Shown: positions 41,955-53,750 of the stretch, piece after piece
Layout of the letters: every line of letters starts with the position of its first letter
Numbering within the stretch: position 1 is the first letter of the stretch
Assembly (NCBI GenBank): GCA_037833965.1
Contig: AP031354.1
Coordinates: forward strand, 26,142,001 to 26,206,000
Origin: Marchantia polymorpha subsp. ruderalis
Taxonomy: Eukaryota > Streptophyta > Marchantiopsida > Marchantiales > Marchantiaceae
Length of the DNA stretch: 64,000 nucleotides
Direction: 5' to 3'
Translations under genes and position numbers: made by a program
The notes under the pieces: model-generated
The model's database searches: none
What the model was told of the DNA's origin: nothing
What the model saw: the letters and a program-made list of their open reading frames with translations, nothing else

Positions 41955-42985
41955 CGACGCCCATAACTCACGGATCCCTGCTTCGTTTGCAACGTTCTTG
42001 GGCTCGTTGGAACGAGCGTGTTGTGCTCTTTCCAACGAGCCCCTAACCAAGTCAAACGGATAAGAATTGAGAAAGTTATCACTGTTTTACTCTTCCGCCA
42101 AAGGCCTGCAACCGCCGAAGGCGTCCGTCCGCGCATCGGACAAAAGTTGAACTCTCTACCTCCGAAGGCGGAATTCCCGGAAGCGTAACCCCGAAGGCGA
42201 ACATCTAGGGCCGAAGGCGGATTTTCCAAAAGTCATAACTCCCTAAATTCCCATCCGTTCCAGGCGTTCTTGGGCTCGTTGGAACGAGCGTCGCGAGTTC
42301 TTTCCAACGAGACCCTAATCACCGCAAACCATTAAGAATTGAAAACACTATGTCGATTTTACCCTTCCGCCGAAGGCCTGCCTGTGCACAGGCTGCCTAC
42401 TTGCAACCCGCCTGTGCACAGGCCGTCCGCCTGTGCACAGGTGTCCGTCCGTCGAGGCTCGCCCGTCCGTCGAGGCTCGTCCGCCTCTTCCGCCGAAGGC
42501 CTGCCTGTGCAGAGGCCGCCTACTTGCAACCCGCCTGTGCACAGGCGTCCGCGTCGTCAGCCGTCCGCGTCGTCAGCCGCCCCTCTAACTGTTAACGCCG
42601 AAGGCCCCTCTAAATGTTAGCGCCGAAGGCCCTCCATATCAGAAACTTCCGCCGCTCCTAACTCGGTGATGCCTCATCCGTTTCAAGAGATCTTGGTCTC
42701 GTTGGAACCAGCTTGTCGAGTTCTTTCCAACGAGACCCGAATCAAGTCAAACCGCTTAGAATTGAGAAAGTTATGAGCGTCCGCGTCCGTGCGCAGGTGT
42801 ACGTCCGTCGAGGCTCGTCCGCCCTGCGAGGCTCGCCCGTTCGTCGAGGCTCGCCCGTGCACAGGCCGAAGGCCCCTTTATATCAGAAACTTCCGCCACT
42901 CATAACTCAGTGACCTCTCATCCGTTTCACAAGTTCTTGGGCTCGTTGGAACGAGCGTCGCGAGCTCTTTCCAACGAGACCCTAA
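41955..42985 (+). repeat. Four-copy inverted-repeat cassette in E LTR
   Basis: Units near 41960, 42233, 42656 and 42900 share CATAACTC, then CATCCGTT, then TTCTTGGGCTCGTTGGAA...TTCCAACGAGACCC, and a following AGAATTGA(G/A)AAAGTTAT-like tail. CTCGTTGGAA and TTCCAACGAG form a 10-bp inverted repeat around a spacer of about 17 nt. One copy of the same cassette occurs in each A, C and D LTR (for example 2768-2815, 13958-14005, 55802-55850, 56380-56430). Confidence 0.8.
42877..42883 (-). promoter_or_regulatory. TATA-like box in E 5' LTR
   Basis: GATATAAAGG on the minus strand, about 375 nt from the U3 start at 43255. It is conserved in the left LTR. The position and orientation fit transcription of the minus-strand Gag-Pol. 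Confidence 0.45.
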
Positions 42986-43260
42986 CTGAGTCGAGGCGTC
43001 ACACATTGAAAACGTTATGAGAGTTTCACTCCTTCGTCGAAGGCCTTTCCCCGAAGGGATTTCACCGAAGGCACTTCGCCGAAGACCTTGCCCCGAAGGC
43101 CTCCTTCCGCATCTCTTGCCCCCTAACCATCACACCAACTCCTAATCTTGCAGAAACTTTCAGAAAACCCCAAGCATAATTTTGCAAGAGCTTAAATCCC
43201 AACTTTTAACTCTCATAAGGGTAAAAAGACATGTGAGCACAGTTTTGTGCTCACAACGCG

Positions 43261-43612
43261 GGTGACTCACTGTCTAAAAGGATACGCCCATTGGGAGGAG
43301 CCAGCTCAAGAGAGGATCACACTCAGGGAGTTCGAGCTTCGGGCGGCGGCATTGACGGAGGGTGACAGTCGGAGTCGGCGGCGAGTAGCAAGGAAATTAG
43401 AATCCTTCTTGTCGGGTGCGCGCGACACTATGACGCACTTGGAGTCGGAAGTGACTGCAACCCTCCGACGTCTGGGGTTGCGCAGCCGGTCGGAAGATTG
43501 GCAAGGTAGAGATAGAGAGCGAGGCAGTCCGGCGCGCAGGAGGCGCAGCACCGGATCTGCAGAGTGCAGTAGCATAGTTTGGTTTCGTGCAAGCGTTGCG
43601 AGTAGTAGATAG
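43261..43612 (+). pseudogene. C(+) LTR-encoded ORF, C-terminal piece
   Basis: Encodes the conserved end of the LTR protein: VTHCLKGYAHWEEPAQ, LREFELRAAALTEGDSRSRRRVARKLESFL, LRRLGLRSRSEDWQGR and an Arg-rich tail with SAECSSIVWFRA. It matches the A protein C-terminus block by block. It is separated from the main piece (14316-16552) by the inserted element E. Confidence 0.75.
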
Positions 43613-43644
43613 GATAGCGTAGTGTTAGTTAGGACCTTTGAGGG

Positions 43645-43653
43645 TATAAAGTA
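43645..43653 (+). promoter_or_regulatory. TATA box of C(+) LTR
   Basis: TATAAAGTA about 33 nt after the LTR ORF stop, followed by an AAGGC-GTTTT-GCCTT hairpin. Its position relative to the ORF is conserved with family A. Confidence 0.6.
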
Positions 43654-44556
43654 GATCAAGGCGTTTTGCCTTGGGACTCTTCAAGTTTCGGAAGTGCAGA
43701 TCAGGAACTCACTTTCTTGGCGTGTTTGTGCATTTTGGTCCTGGCACCACGTAGAGAAGCTGCAGCATAGCGAAGTTACCGTATGTTGTAGTTGAAGGCC
43801 TTCGGCTGAATGTTCAGAGCTAGTACCCGGTTAGAGACTTGAGTAGTGCGGATCTGCACCTGCGGGTGATTTCTGATGCTCAGAGCCGGTTGCGAGTTAG
43901 AGACTTGAACAGTTCCCCCTTACTCCTTCGAGTGACATATCCTGATTGTACTCCTACGGGAAGTTTCCCCTGAATGCCAAAGTGAAGTTTTATTACTTCG
44001 TGTAAGCCTTGGTTTGCAATTCAGGTTGTGTGTGTGTGTTACTGGATTGTGTCTCAGTTAAGTTCTCAGTCGGGCCTGTACCCCCTGCGTTTGGTGTGAG
44101 TCGAGGGTGACGTCCACGGCGTATGAAGGGGCTTCGTTCCGAAGTGGGAAGTCCAGTCCGGGTACCCTACGCTAGTTCTTGGCGGAAGGGCAGTAAAAGC
44201 CGGAGTGGGAGTCACTACCTGCAGAACCTCTTAGTGAACTTTTGAGACACTTTCCCCCTGAAATCCGAAGCGGAGGTCCTGACCGACCTCCGAGTTGTGC
44301 TTTTGCCAGTTTCAGGTGTGTGTGTGTGTGTGTTGAGTGACTACGCTGTACTGTGCATCCTCCGAGCATCCTCCGAGTCGAGATCCTCCTCCGAGTCGAG
44401 CACTGCAGTATTTCTGGGAGTGACAGTCGCCTGAGAATTCAAACTCTACAAAAGTCTGTTAAACGTGACACTTTTACTCTGTGTGTTGCCTCTGTCCCTG
44501 TGGGTTCGATCTTTTTACCACCATACTGCAGTTTTAGCCTTTGGTGGGTTATTACA

Positions 44557-45220
44557 AGCAATTGCAGCAGCGCCGCCGCTAAAGTTTGGCGGAAGCGATC
44601 TTTGTAGTCGCGGGTCTTGTACCCATTCTTGGTAGACCTCTCCCGCTTGAACAATTCCACAAATTGCGCCTCGTCTTGCTTCAACACCTTGACGCTCTCA
44701 CTATCAAAGAGAAGGTACCCGTCGATGCCGGCACACCTCCTCAATGCCTGCGCCCAATCTTGGACGGTCCACCGATCGACATGCGGACGCAATCCGCGCG
44801 TAGGTGGTCGCTGTGGTTCCAGCCATTCGCGTACCATGTCCACACAAATGTAATTCCATCCCCACAGCAAAAAATTGAGCTTTCTTGCAATCAGCCGTTC
44901 TTCGTAGGCACGCAACCCGTTCTGTGGAAGCCGGAGCGGCCCATCCGCAATCTGTTCAGTTTTGACATTGCGTTCTTGAAATTAGCTTGCTCGCTAGTTC
45001 TCTCTCTGCTCCGCTCGAGCTCCTTGCTCCCTCTGCAAACTCTAATCTCACTCAATTCCAAATCGCGCGCACTCAATTCTCTCTCAATCAACAAGTAATC
45101 CTCCGCGCGGCGATGTCTGGAATGTTTAGCAGCTAGCAGGTGGACACGCGCAGCTCGCACTAGAAAATGAAATCGCAAATTCAAGAATGGGGCGCCCTCC
45201 GTCTCCTGGTCGAAGGTCAT
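44557..45220 (-). pseudogene. D-family LTR-encoded ORF, N-terminal fragment (broken fossil)
   Basis: On the minus strand this resembles the start of the family A LTR protein: an N-terminus beginning MTFDQETEG, then a stretch like VRAARVHLLAAKHSR, then the conserved W-rich block (FLLWGWNYIC, MVREWLEPQ, WTVQDWAQAL). It is cut on its 3' side by the C(+) insertion at 44556/44557. The reading frame is broken in this copy, about one or two breaks in the visible part. Its value is as a third, more distant family carrying the same LTR-encoded protein. Identification rests on direct resemblance to the A and C proteins. Confidence 0.7.
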
Positions 45221-46897
45221 GGTCGGCTCTCGGTTGTGAGGGTCGAATCACTTGATGGCCGCGCCGGCTCTACGCTAAAACGGTCTCCACTCTCACGCGC
45301 GGCTTCACGCTCCGCCGACGCCGATTTAACTCACACGCTCGAATTGGCAAATTTGAACTCCGCTAGCGTACTACGCCGCGGACATGGGTGCGCAGCGCCG
45401 AAGGCGGATTTCTCGCCTTGCGCGCTACACTCGTTCGTACCGCTCCTCGGCCAATCCCCCTCCGCCGAGGCGATCGTCCGCGCATCGGACAAAAGTTGAA
45501 CTCCCTTCTGCGTAGGCGGAATCCCCGGCGGAATCTCCGCCGGCGCGGAACTTCATCCGCCTGTGCGTAGGCGCTCGCCTACGCGTAGGCGAATTCCGTC
45601 CGCGCTGCTGCGCTAGCGCCGAAGGCGTTGACCGCGGTCAACAGGCTCCGTCCAGTCTGTCCATGTCTTGCCTCTCCGTCGGCGCTCTCGCCGCCGTAAC
45701 TCCGTCCGACCGAAGGCGCATCCATCCGTTCCGTCCGTACGGTCCGTACGGATTTTACTACTCCGGTGGTTCCTCGCCCGTCTGCGCTGCTGCGCTGGCG
45801 CGGAAGGCGCCGTACAATTTCTAACCCCGAAGGCGCATTTCTAGGGCCGAAGGCGGATTTCCCGCCGACGCCGAAGCGCCTGTGCGTAGGCGGCTTTTGC
45901 TCGTCTGCCTGGGCAGAGGTTTCCTCGCCTATGCGTAGGCGACATTCGCGGCGGACATCGCGCCTACGTCAAACCCTATTTCGCCTTGTAATAACCCACC
46001 AAAGGCTAAAACTGCAGTATGGTGGTAAAAAGATCGAACCCACAGGGACAAAGGCAACACACAGAGTAAAAAGTGTCACGTTTAACAGACTTTTGTAGAG
46101 TTTGAATTCTCAGGCGACTGTCACTCCCAGAAATACTGCAGTGCTCGACTCGGAGGTCACTAGGAGGATGCTCGACTCGGAGGATGCTCGGAGGATGCAC
46201 AGTGCAGGGTAGGTCACTCAACACACACACACACACACCTGAAACTGGAAAAGCACAACTCGGAGGTCGGTCAGGACCTCCGCTTAGGATTTCAGGGGGA
46301 AAGTATCTCAAAAGTTCACTCAGAGGCTCTGCAGGTAGTGACTCCCACTCCGGCTTTTACAGCCCTTCCGCCAGGAACTAGCGTAGGGAACCCGGACTGG
46401 ACTTCCCACTTCGGAACGAAGTTTCTCATACGCAGTGGACGTCACCTCGACTCACACCAAGCGCAGAAAGTACAGGCCCGACTGAGAACTCAACTGAGAC
46501 ATAATCCAGTAACACACACACACAACCTGAATTGCAAACCAAGGTTTACACGAAGTAACAAAACTTCACTTTGGCATTCAGGGGAAACTTCCCGTAGGAG
46601 TACAATCAGGATATGTCACTCGAAGGAGTAAGGGGGAACTATTTAAGTATCTAACTCGCAACCGGCTCTAAGCATCAGAAATCACCCGCAGGTGCAGATC
46701 CGCACTACTCAAGTCTCTAACCGGTGTACTAGCTCTGAACATTCAGCCCAAGGCCTTCAACTACAACATGCGGTAACTTCACTATGCTGCAGCTTCTCTA
46801 CGTGGTGCCAGGACCAAATGCACAAACACGCCGAGAAAGTGAGTTCCTGATCTGCACTTCCGAAACTGGAAGAGTCCCAAGGCAAAACGCCTTGAAC

Positions 46898-46906
46898 TAC
46901 TTTATA
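46898..46906 (-). promoter_or_regulatory. TATA box of C(-) LTR
   Basis: TATAAAGTA on the minus strand, about 45 nt downstream of the stop of the LTR-encoded ORF and just upstream of a CAAGGC-GTTTT-GCCTTG hairpin. It marks the U3/R boundary region, so the long ORF lies in U3. Confidence 0.6.
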
Positions 46907-46950
46907 CCCTCTAAGGTCCTAACTAACACTACTCTGCACTATCTGCTACT

Positions 46951-48395
46951 CTAAACTCCTGCACGAAACCAAACTACACTACTGCACTCTGCAGATCCGG
47001 TGCTGCGCCTCCTGCGCGCCGGACTGCCTCGCACTTTCTCTCTACCCTGCCAATCTTCCGACCGGCTGCGCAACCCCAGCCGCCGAAGGACGGCAGTCAC
47101 TTCCGACTCTAAGTGCGCCATAGTGTCGCGCGCACCCGACAAGAAGGCTTCTAATTTCTTCGCTACTCGCCGCCGACTCCGACTGTCACCCTCCGTCAAT
47201 GCCGCCGCCCGAAGCTCAAACTCCCTGAGTGTGATCTTCTCTTGACCTGCCACCTCCCAATGGGCGTATCCTTTTAGACAGTGAGTCACCCGCGTCACCA
47301 ACTCTTCTCGCGTCCGGCTGCTGCCTTCCACCTCTGCTAGCTGCATCTCCGCATCTGCGCGCTGCGTCCTCAAATCTGCGCACTCGGATTGCAAGTTGCG
47401 CAACAACTCCTCATCCTCCTTGCGTGTGCTTTGACTTTCTTCTAATGCGCGTGTCTGGCGCGCAAGCTCCTCTGTTAAGATGCGGTTTTGTCTACGCTCT
47501 TCCTGCAATTCCGACTCGATCTTTGCCCGCATTAGCTCGGCATCCGCCTGGGCTTTCGTCGCCACATCCTCCCGCTGTTGTTGCAGGGTTTGGTGTAGCC
47601 TCTGCGTGATCGCCAGGTGCTGTCGGAGGGCAGTATACCTATCCTGCAATGTTTGGCACCTAGAGGCCCAAGTGGCCACCTTGCTCCTCGTCCTGCTCTT
47701 GACAATCTCCACATAAGAATGCGGTTTTCTGGAACTCGAGTACTTTGATGTCTTGCGATCCAAATATTGCAGGAGTGGCACTATCTGCTCGCACAATACC
47801 CCTGTTGGCGTCTTCTGCACAGAGTCCGCTTCCTGCTCTTCCGAACTCGTCTCATCCTCTGTTTCGAGGATTTCGGTCACCACAGAATCTCTTGGCGACT
47901 CCCTGGAACTGTGGCGCGCGGCAGCTTCCGCCGCGACTGCCGCTCCACTCCTTGCTAAAATATCCAAGGCAGTGGAGGATCCCACTGCCTGAGCTCCTGT
48001 TCCGGCTCCATCTTCGGTTCTCGAAGGGGTCGGCGCCGCAGTCACGTTTGTCACCCTTGCACCGCCCGCTTCTACTGCCTGCTCTTCCGGCGCGATCTGC
48101 GCGGAAGGTGTCTTCGCCGGAGGTGTGTCCGCCGAAGGCGCCCGCACAATGGTCGCCGGCCCTGTCCGTCTCGCAGTCGGTGAATCTGGCCGACTCTCAG
48201 TTGACCGACTCGCAGTCGGCCGACTAGCAGTTGTCCGACTGGCGGTCGGATCCACCCTACGCGTCTTCACTCCACTTGGCCTGCTTGCTGGCGGCGTTTT
48301 CCCAGAAGCGCCTTCTGCCGAAGACGACCCTCTGAGGGTTGTTGGCTCGTCAGCCAAACTCCCTTCTGCTTCCGGCCTGCTATCCGGTTCAACAC
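46951..48395 (-). pseudogene. C(-) LTR-encoded ORF, C-terminal piece (split fossil)
   Basis: This minus-strand piece carries the rest of the linker (SRPTASR-type repeats), the motif STALDILAR, the block CEQIVPLLQYLDRK, a long heptad-rich charged segment that should form a coiled coil, then HCLKGYAHWEV, LREFELRAAAL, GDSRSRRRVAKKLEAFL and an Arg-rich end with SAECSSVVWFRAGV. The last blocks match the family A protein almost block for block. A TATA box follows about 45 nt after the stop. The piece looks open, but the gene as a whole is split by the A solo LTR. Confidence 0.75.
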
Positions 48396-49642
48396 TGTGG
48401 TACCCCACTTTTGGCAATTTTGAGGAAATTAAAACATTTTTGGAAAACTATACCCTAGTAGCATTGTAAATAGCCTTCGGTACATCAAAACAGAGTGAAT
48501 CCGGAAGATCGCGGGGATTCTCGAGGGATCTTGTAGAATCTGGGATTTGGGGTGCAGCAGTAAGGACAGGCACCACCCTCCCTGCGAGCTCTGCAGATAG
48601 GACCCCTACGACGCAAGGCGCAAAACCCGCCTTCGGAGGTTGCGTCCGCGGCGGTAGGGAAATCCTCCCTAATTAGGTCAACCCTCGGGCGCCTTGACCA
48701 AGTTAGGGTCCCGTTGGAAAGAGCTCGACGCACTGATTCCAACGAGTCCAAGAACGCTTGGAACGGATGAGGACTTAGGGAGTTATCACTATTGGGAGAA
48801 ACGGAGGCGGTCGCCTACGGCGGAAAGAGTTCGCCACCGGCGCGAATTCCGCCTGCGCGGAAGGGGGAATCAAGTTTTGTCCTATGCGCGGACGAAAGCG
48901 TTCGCCTGTGCACAGGCGAAGTAGGGTTAGGGGAGGCGCGAAGTCCGCCTACGCACAGGCGTTCGCCTGTGCACAGGCGCTTCGGCGTCGGCGGAAAATC
49001 CGCCTTGGGCCCTAGAAATGCGCCTTGTGAGGTAGAAAGTGTACGGCGCCTTCCGCGCCAGCGCGGCGCCGCGTACGGCGGAAGAGCCGCCAGAGTAATC
49101 AAATCGGTACGGACCATGCGGACGGGACGGGTGGATGCGCTCTTGGACGGACGGAGTTGCGGCGGCGGAAGCGCCGACGAAGAGACAAGGAACGGACAGA
49201 CTGGACGGAGACGGCTGACCACGGTCAACGCCTTCCGCGCCAGCGCAGCGCCGCGCACGAAATTCGCCTGCGCACAGGCGAACGCCTGTGCACAGGAGGA
49301 TGTTCAAGTTCCGCGCCGGCGGAGAATCCGCCGAGGAGTCTGCCTGCGCACAGGCAGGAGTTGAACTTTTGTCTGACATGCGGACACACGCGTCAAGGCA
49401 GAGGGGGATTGGCCGAGGGGCGGTACGAACAAGTGTACCGCGCAAGGCGGAAAACTCGCCTTCGGCGCTACGCCCCCATGTCCGCGGGGTAATACGCTCG
49501 CGGAGTTCAAATCCGCCAATTCGAGCGTGAGAGTTTAATCGACGACGGCGGAGCGTGAAGCCGCGCGTGAGAGCGAAGACCGTTCCAGCGTACAGCCGGC
49601 GCGGCCATCAAGTGAGACGTTCTTCACGAGCAAGAGCCGACC

Positions 49643-52600
49643 ATGACCTTCGACCGGGCGGCGGAGAACGTCCCATTCTTGAATTCGCGATTCCAATCTC
49701 TTGTGCGCGCTGCGCGCATCCATCTGCTGGCTGCTAAACATTCTCGACGTCGTCGCACAGGAGATTTCTTGTTGATTGAGGGAGAAGTGAATGCGCGTGA
49801 TTTGGAATTGAGGACGATTAGAGTTTGCCGAGAGAGAAAGAAGCTCGGGCGGTGCGGAAGTAAAATGAACGGGCGAGCGAACCCCAGGAACGCAATGACG
49901 AGACCGAGCAGATTGCGGATGGTGCCACTTCGCCTACCACAGAACGGGCTGCGCGCTTTCGAGGAGCGCTTAATAGCAAGAAAGCTCGATTTCTTGTTAT
50001 GGGGATGGAACTACATCTGTGCGAATATGGTGCGCGAGTGGCTAGAGCCACAGGGACCACCCTCGCGCGGATTGCGTTTGCATGTTGACCGGTGGACAGT
50101 CCAAGATTGGGCGCAGGCGTTGGGAAGATGTGCTGGCATGCCAGGGCATCTCCTTTTCGACAGTGAGAGCATCAAGGTGACCAAGCAGGAAGAGGCGCAA
50201 TTTGTGGAGCTGTTCAAGACCGGGAGGTCTACCAAGAATGGGTACAGGACCCGTGATTACAAGGATCGATTTCGCCGGACTTTGTCCGCGGCGCTGATGC
50301 AATTACTGCAGCCGCACCGCGCCTGCTACATCACATTGTGGCAGGTCTCTTTTGTGGAGTGCGTCATCGAGGGAACTCCAATTCACTGGGCGAGCATCCT
50401 GCACAGGGTGATGCGACAGCACGCGTTTGAGGAGAAGGGGGGAACTCTAAACCATCTTTCTCCTTTCCTCATCAATTTTTATCGACAGCGGCGGAGCTTG
50501 AACATTTTCCGCCATTGTCCATCGACCATCCCGGGAAGTATGTGCGGGAGAATGAGGTCGACACTAATGCAGAGGAGTCACCGACTTCTACCCCATCAAG
50601 GCGGAGGGACGAAGGGAGACACACTCCTGCAGCACGAGTGCCGCGGAAGCGGCGATGGAGGGAAGAGTCTGAAGAGGAGCAGCATCAAGAACCCTCTGCT
50701 CCCATTCGACCGCGGCCGCTGTGCGAGTCCTACAGCCGGCCGAAGCAGAAGGCACGCAGACTGGTATTACCAGCCGACAGTGCGGACACGGCGACGATTG
50801 CGACGGAGAAAGGAAGTGCGTCGCCAGAGGAGCATGAGGAAGCGCGGACGACCGCAGGAGCGACGGGCCACGCTGCAACCTCGACGGGAGAGAGGCCGCC
50901 TACGGGCCAAGGGCCTCCGGAGTTACCACGTGCGATGCGGACAGATGTTCCGTTTGCGCACAGACGAGCCTCTGCGGACGGACGAGCCTCCGCGGACAGG
51001 CGATCACAAGTGGACGTGGATCTACGCTTACGCGTGGGAAGGAGCAGTACGCCTGTGCACAGGCGCTCACCTGTGCACAGGTCGCCTGTGCACAGGCAAG
51101 AATCACCCCCATTCCAACGTAGGAAGGGGAAGGAGCCGGCGGAAGAACCGCCTACGAGACACCGGCCCTCGGGGCCAGACCCTCCGGCGCACCACGCGCC
51201 GCAATTTGCGCCTTCGGCGCCAGGGCCTTCGCGCCGGGGAGATACGAGCAGGGAGCGTGCGGAGGCCGCACCACCGGCGGGAAGTCCGCCGATAGATGCG
51301 CCTTCGGCGGTAGGGCCTATAGGCCAAGGGACATCGGGCGAGCGGCCCCCGGCCATGTCGCCTTCGGCGATGGATGTCCGCGGCGCTACGCCTGCGGCGG
51401 ACAAGGCGCCGGCAATTGCGCCTGCGCACGGGCCGGGCACAGCCCCCACGGACCGATCAAGGGAGCAGCAACAGACGGAGGAGCGGAGTGACTGTCCGCG
51501 GGATGAGATTTCGATGCGCGATGCGCAATCAAACCCCGCACAGCCACCCTCCGCTCGACCGCCTTCGGCGGCGGGCGACGGCGGCAGAGAGGACGCGGTA
51601 GACAACCAACAAGCGAGAGACGGGGATGCCGCACGGGTACATTCGCCTTCCGCCTTAGACATTTTGGCGACGAGCAGCGAGGCTGCAGCCGTGCCTTCGC
51701 AGGCAGGACACGTCGATGACGTGCAGCCCCACTCGGGGCAGTCGCCGACGCAATCAATGGCGACTGAAATTCTCCACTCGGATGATGACGACGGAGGCTC
51801 CACGGAAGAAATGTCAGGAGCAGAAGACACCGAGGAGGAGGAGGAGGAAATTGTTGGAGCGCCGGCGGCGGCGCTCTCTGAGCAGGTGATTCCGTTGCTG
51901 AGATACTTGGATCGCAAGGTCGATAAATACGCCGACCCACTCGAGCCGGGATCTTACATCGAGTTAGTGCGCAGGCGGACTCGCACTAAAGTCCACACCA
52001 GCAAGCTATTAGCTAGAGTGGACCAGGAGTTGAGGGAATTGAAGGAGAAGCATGCATGCTTGTGGGGTCAGTACAAACTTAATCAGAAATTCTACAAGCA
52101 CTCCGAGAAGATGAAGGAGGAGAAACTGGACGAGCTCACCAAGGAGCAGGTGAAGGTCAAGGAAGCACTCATTTCTGAGCAGGCCCAGAATCGGATTTTG
52201 TTAGAGGAGCTCGTGCGACAGACGCGGTTGTTGGAACAATGTCAGCTCGCACGGCAGGCGGATGAAGAGTTAATCCGCAGGTTACAGTCAGAGTGTGGCG
52301 AATTGAGAGCGCAACGTGCTGAAGCCGAATCGCAATTAGTGATAATTGAAGAGGATCGCAGGAAGGAGGCGGATCGCACGAAGGTGGAGACGGCGAGGCG
52401 TGTCGCCCACTGTCTCAAGGGCTACGCCCACTGGGAAGTGAAGGCGCAGGAGAAACTCACACTGCGTGAGTTTGAATTGCGCGCAGCCGGGTTGTTGTCA
52501 GGCGACAGTAGGAGTCGGCGGAAGGTAGCAAAGAAGCTCGATGCCTTTCTGTCGAAGGCACAGGATACCATGTCCGCCCTCGAAGTGGAGGTGTCCGCGG

Positions 52601-52737
52601 CGTTGCAGCGTTTGGGGCTGCGCAGTCGAGCGGAAGATTGGCAGGGTAGGGAGTTAGTGCGCGGCAGTCGGCCGCGCAGGAGACGTAGTACAGGTTCCGC
52701 GGAGTGTAGTGTAGCGTGGTTCCGTGCAGGCGTGTAG
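49643..52737 (+). pseudogene. LTR-encoded ORF of the A solo LTR (about one break)
   Basis: This is homologous end to end with the 1045-1046 codon LTR ORFs of A1 and A2. The N-terminal W-rich globular domain, the Pro/Ser/Arg linker with repeated PVHR units, the EQVIPLLRYLDRK block, the coiled coil and the SAECSVAWFRAGV end are all recognisable. The copy has about one break, so it is a fossil. Its linker also differs in length from the other copies in the region of CCTGTGCACAGG palindromes, suggesting that those repeats expand and contract. Confidence 0.85.
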
Positions 52738-52773
52738 CGTAGTGCAGTGTAGTGCTAGGTAGGACTTAGAAGG

Positions 52774-52782
52774 TATAAAATA
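52774..52782 (+). promoter_or_regulatory. TATA box of the A solo LTR
   Basis: TATAAAATA 37 nt after the stop of the LTR ORF, followed by the CCAGGC-GTTTT-GCCTGG hairpin. Same position as in the other A LTRs. Confidence 0.6.
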
Positions 52783-53528
52783 GTTCCAGGCGTTTTGCCT
52801 GGGGTTCTTTCCCATCAGAAGTGCAGATCAGGAACCCATTTCCTTTGCGTGTTTGTGTCCTTGAGTTCTGTCACCACGCACGAGGAGTTACAACTTAGCG
52901 TTCCGCATTTTGTAGCTGAAGGCCTTCGGCCGAATGTTCAGAGCTAGTACATTGGTTAGAGACTTGAGTAGTTCGGATCTGCACCTGCGGGTGACTGCCG
53001 ATGCTCAGAGCCAGTGACTAGTTAGATACTTGAACAGTTTCGCCCCTACACCTTCGAGTGTTTCTTTCTGATTGTACTCCTTGGGATTTTTCCCCTGAAT
53101 GCCAAAGTGAAGTTTTGCTACTTCGTGTAAGACTTGGTTGTAAATTCAGGTTACGCTGCAGCAGGTGCCTTGAGGGTAACCCCTGTAGTATTTCTGGGAA
53201 TGACAAGTGCCTGAGAATTCAAACTCTTCAATAGACTGTTGTTGTGTTACTGGAATGTTTCACAGTGAGTCCTTCAGTGCGGACCTGTGTTCTCTGCGCG
53301 TTTTGTGAGTTGAGAGTGTTGTTCACCACGTAGGAGTGACTTCGATCCGAAGTAGGCAGTCCAAACCGGGTTTCCTACACTAGCAGCAAGCTAGTGGAAG
53401 TGTTGTAAAAGCCGGAGTTGGAAGTCACTGCCCGCAGCTTTGCCGAGTGTGCTCGCGAGAGACTTTCCCCCTGAAATCTTGAAGTAGAGGTCCTAACGGA
53501 TCTCTGGGTTGTGTTTCTGTAGTTTCAG

Positions 53529-53552
53529 GTGTGTGTGTGTGTGTGTGTGTGT
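53529..53552 (+). repeat. (GT)n microsatellite in R-U5 of the A solo LTR
   Basis: An uninterrupted GT run that varies in length between A copies. The same position in the A1 5' LTR holds (AC)n on the plus strand at 9118-9140. Confidence 0.8.
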
Positions 53553-53750
53553 TACGCTGCACTGTGCGACCTCCGAGTGCGCTCCGAGTGGACACTTGCA
53601 GTATTTCTGGGAGTGACAGTTGCCTGAGAATTCAAACTCCTCAATAGTCTGTTAAAACGTGACACTTTGTACCCTGTGTGTTCCTCTGTCCCTGTGGGTT
53701 CGACCTTTCTACCACTATATTGCAGTTTTAGCCTTTAGTGGGTTATTACA

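Larger units (their letters stand above)
16553..43255 (-). mobile_element. Element E, Ty3/gypsy-type LTR retrotransposon inserted in C(+)
   Basis: LTR, internal region and LTR on the minus strand, with target duplication ACGCG at both ends. The right (5') LTR is 40934-43255. The internal region 34723-40933 has a tRNA-Gly primer site and one 2038-codon Gag-Pol ORF. The left (3') LTR is 16553-17452 plus 34248-34722, interrupted by element A2. The coding region looks whole. The left and right LTRs differ at only about three positions over some 900 aligned bases at 16553-17452, so the insertion is young although older than A2. The RT type is non-chromoviral and no chromodomain is present. Confidence 0.9.
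40934..43255 (-). repeat. Element E 5' LTR (right, complete)
   Basis: A 2322-bp LTR. On the plus strand it starts TGTGAGCCTAAAC and ends TGTGCTCACA; the TG...CA ends are standard. It contains a minus-strand TATA-like box at 42877-42883, four spaced copies of an inverted-repeat cassette (about 41955-42985), many CCTGTGCACAGG-type palindromes (42380-42545), and a 31-bp minisatellite (about 41314-41515). No coding region is seen in it. Confidence 0.88.
43256..44556 (+). mobile_element. C(+) LTR, downstream piece with TATA, R and U5
   Basis: This resumes family C after element E with the target duplication ACGCG. It holds the end of the LTR ORF, a TATA box, R-U5 with a (TG)n run near 44316-44333, and the terminal TTATTACA at 44556. 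The base after the LTR begins AGCAA (44557-44561), the candidate target duplication in the D LTR; its partner is outside the window. Confidence 0.82.
48396..53750 (+). mobile_element. A-family solo LTR inserted in C(-)
   Basis: A 5355-bp LTR running from TGTGGTACC to TTATTACA, with the perfect 5-bp target duplication AACAC at 48391-48395 and 53751-53755. There is no primer site, gag or pol next to it, so it is a solo LTR. This copy fixes the true LTR ends for family A: the 3' end is TTATTACA, not the sequence next to the primer site seen in full elements. It is nearly identical to the LTRs of A1 and A2. Its LTR reading frame carries about one break. Confidence 0.92.

Noticed and set aside
42380-42545. 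CRISPR array, from repeated CCTGTGCACAGG words
   Set aside because: Repeats are short palindromes at irregular spacing inside plant LTRs; there are no uniform spacers, no leader and no cas genes.
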